Of a stretch of DNA of 64,000 nt, positions 63,270-64,000 are shown piece after piece. The position numbers were made by a program, and so were the translations under genes. The stretch is from Edolisoma coerulescens. Lineage: Eukaryota; Chordata; Aves; Passeriformes; Campephagidae. Position 1 is the stretch's first letter, and the number at the start of each line of letters is the position of its first letter. The notes under the pieces were generated by a model that worked only from the letters and a program-made list of their open reading frames with translations, was not told the DNA's origin and made no database searches. Where the stretch lies: the NCBI GenBank assembly GCA_013397115.1, contig VWZW01007179.1:1608176-1672175 (forward strand), read 5' to 3'.

Positions 63270-64000
63270 CTGGGGAAAAGAAGAAAAAAAACCCAGCATT
63301 GCCATTTCCACAAAGTCAACTTCTAACCAGTAAGAGACACAACCATGACTTCCCCTTTACATCGTGCAGAAAGCAGTTTTCAAACAGGCTCTATAAAAAT
63401 ATTTCCTCCAGGAAAAGTGAAAACCCACTGGCAGTGCAAGCAGGTATCTGGGGAAAAGGCATTTGGATAAACTTCCCCCGCAGTGTCCCATGGAGAAGAC
63501 ATGGTATGTCTTTTAAATAAGCTGTTTAAATTCTCTCCCCAGCTGGGAGTCAGCTCAGTGTGTCTGCCTAAAGAAGCTTCACAGAGCTCATGCTCCCTGC
63601 ATTTAGGCTTCCATATAGGATGTGCCAAACAGAGCATCACCTCCCCAGATGCCACATACTGTGCCAGCAGCACAGAGCAAGGCGACCCCAACACACAACC
63701 AGCCCCAGGACTTAACTGGGAAGTGACAGTGCCTTCTACCCTCACATACAGAAAATTCAGTTGGTTTTCATTCTAAACACAGAAATTATTTGGGAGCACA
63801 CAAAATAGTAGGACTACTGCCAGGCAGGGAAGTGATGCCAGAAGGAAATGGGAGGGGTGACATGGAACGGAAATCACTGGGAATGGAACAAATGCCTCAT
63901 GTTGCTGACAGGGAAGGTCTGACTCCATTTTCTACCCTGTTCTGGAGAGAATGATACAAAGAAAAAGAGATAGGACAAAAGAATTACACTAAGACTTCAA
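63270..64000 (-). other. EEF2K intron continuing past the right edge
   Basis: This is the intron sequence upstream of the PFGRGAMREC exon. The previous exon, expected to end in the codons for MASQ, is not seen. No coding match is visible in this stretch. Confidence 0.75.

Noticed and set aside
1..64000. LTR retroelements, DNA transposons, CRISPR arrays or bacterial-type operons
   Set aside because: I looked for paired LTRs, retroviral-like frames, inverted terminal repeats and regular short-spaced repeats. None was found beyond the CR1 tails and the two minisatellites described.

Overview
This window looks like nuclear DNA from a bird. The evidence is long GT-AG introns, CpG islands at promoters, truncated CR1 LINE tails as the only clear interspersed repeats, and vertebrate proteins close to but distinct from the human ones. 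The species cannot be named, and a non-avian sauropsid is not strictly excluded. Three protein genes and one tRNA gene were reconstructed exon by exon. Every coding junction used has GT/AG ends and keeps the reading frame. Family comparisons rest on recalled human proteins, not on a search.

Layout from left to right: (1) CDR2 on the + strand, 289-12502, with a CpG-island promoter at the left edge, five coding exons and 457 codons. (2) A short convergent intergenic stretch, about 13.65-15.6 kb. (3) POLR3E on the - strand, with 20 coding exons between 39929 and 16008 encoding 703 aa. Its promoter and a probable untranslated first exon lie in a CpG island at about 43.29-44.33 kb, partly hidden by an assembly gap. 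(4) A tRNA-Leu(AAG) gene on the - strand at 43944-44025, inside that island and just upstream of POLR3E. (5) A roughly 3 kb intergenic stretch with a CR1 fragment and a (GT)n microsatellite. (6) EEF2K on the - strand, 49974-63269, with 14 exons covering the alpha-kinase domain through the C terminus. The N-terminal exons with the calmodulin-binding region lie beyond the right edge.

The order EEF2K / tRNA-Leu / POLR3E / CDR2, with CDR2 convergent, is the same as I recall on human chromosome 16p12. The most notable feature is the concentration of RNA polymerase III signals around a gene for a Pol III subunit. A tRNA gene is embedded in the POLR3E promoter island. A ZNF143/STAF-like motif lies between the tRNA and the expected Pol II start. 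An antisense, MIR/tRNA-like A box, B box and T-run arrangement lies in POLR3E intron 1, which is where mammals carry a Pol III-transcribed antisense MIR.

Other points of interest are a 48-bp tandem repeat that copies the 3' splice site of POLR3E coding exon 12, an 11-bp minisatellite on the other side of that exon, and substitutions around regulatory phosphosites of EEF2K. The remaining sequence is intronic or intergenic, and I recognise no further genes in it.
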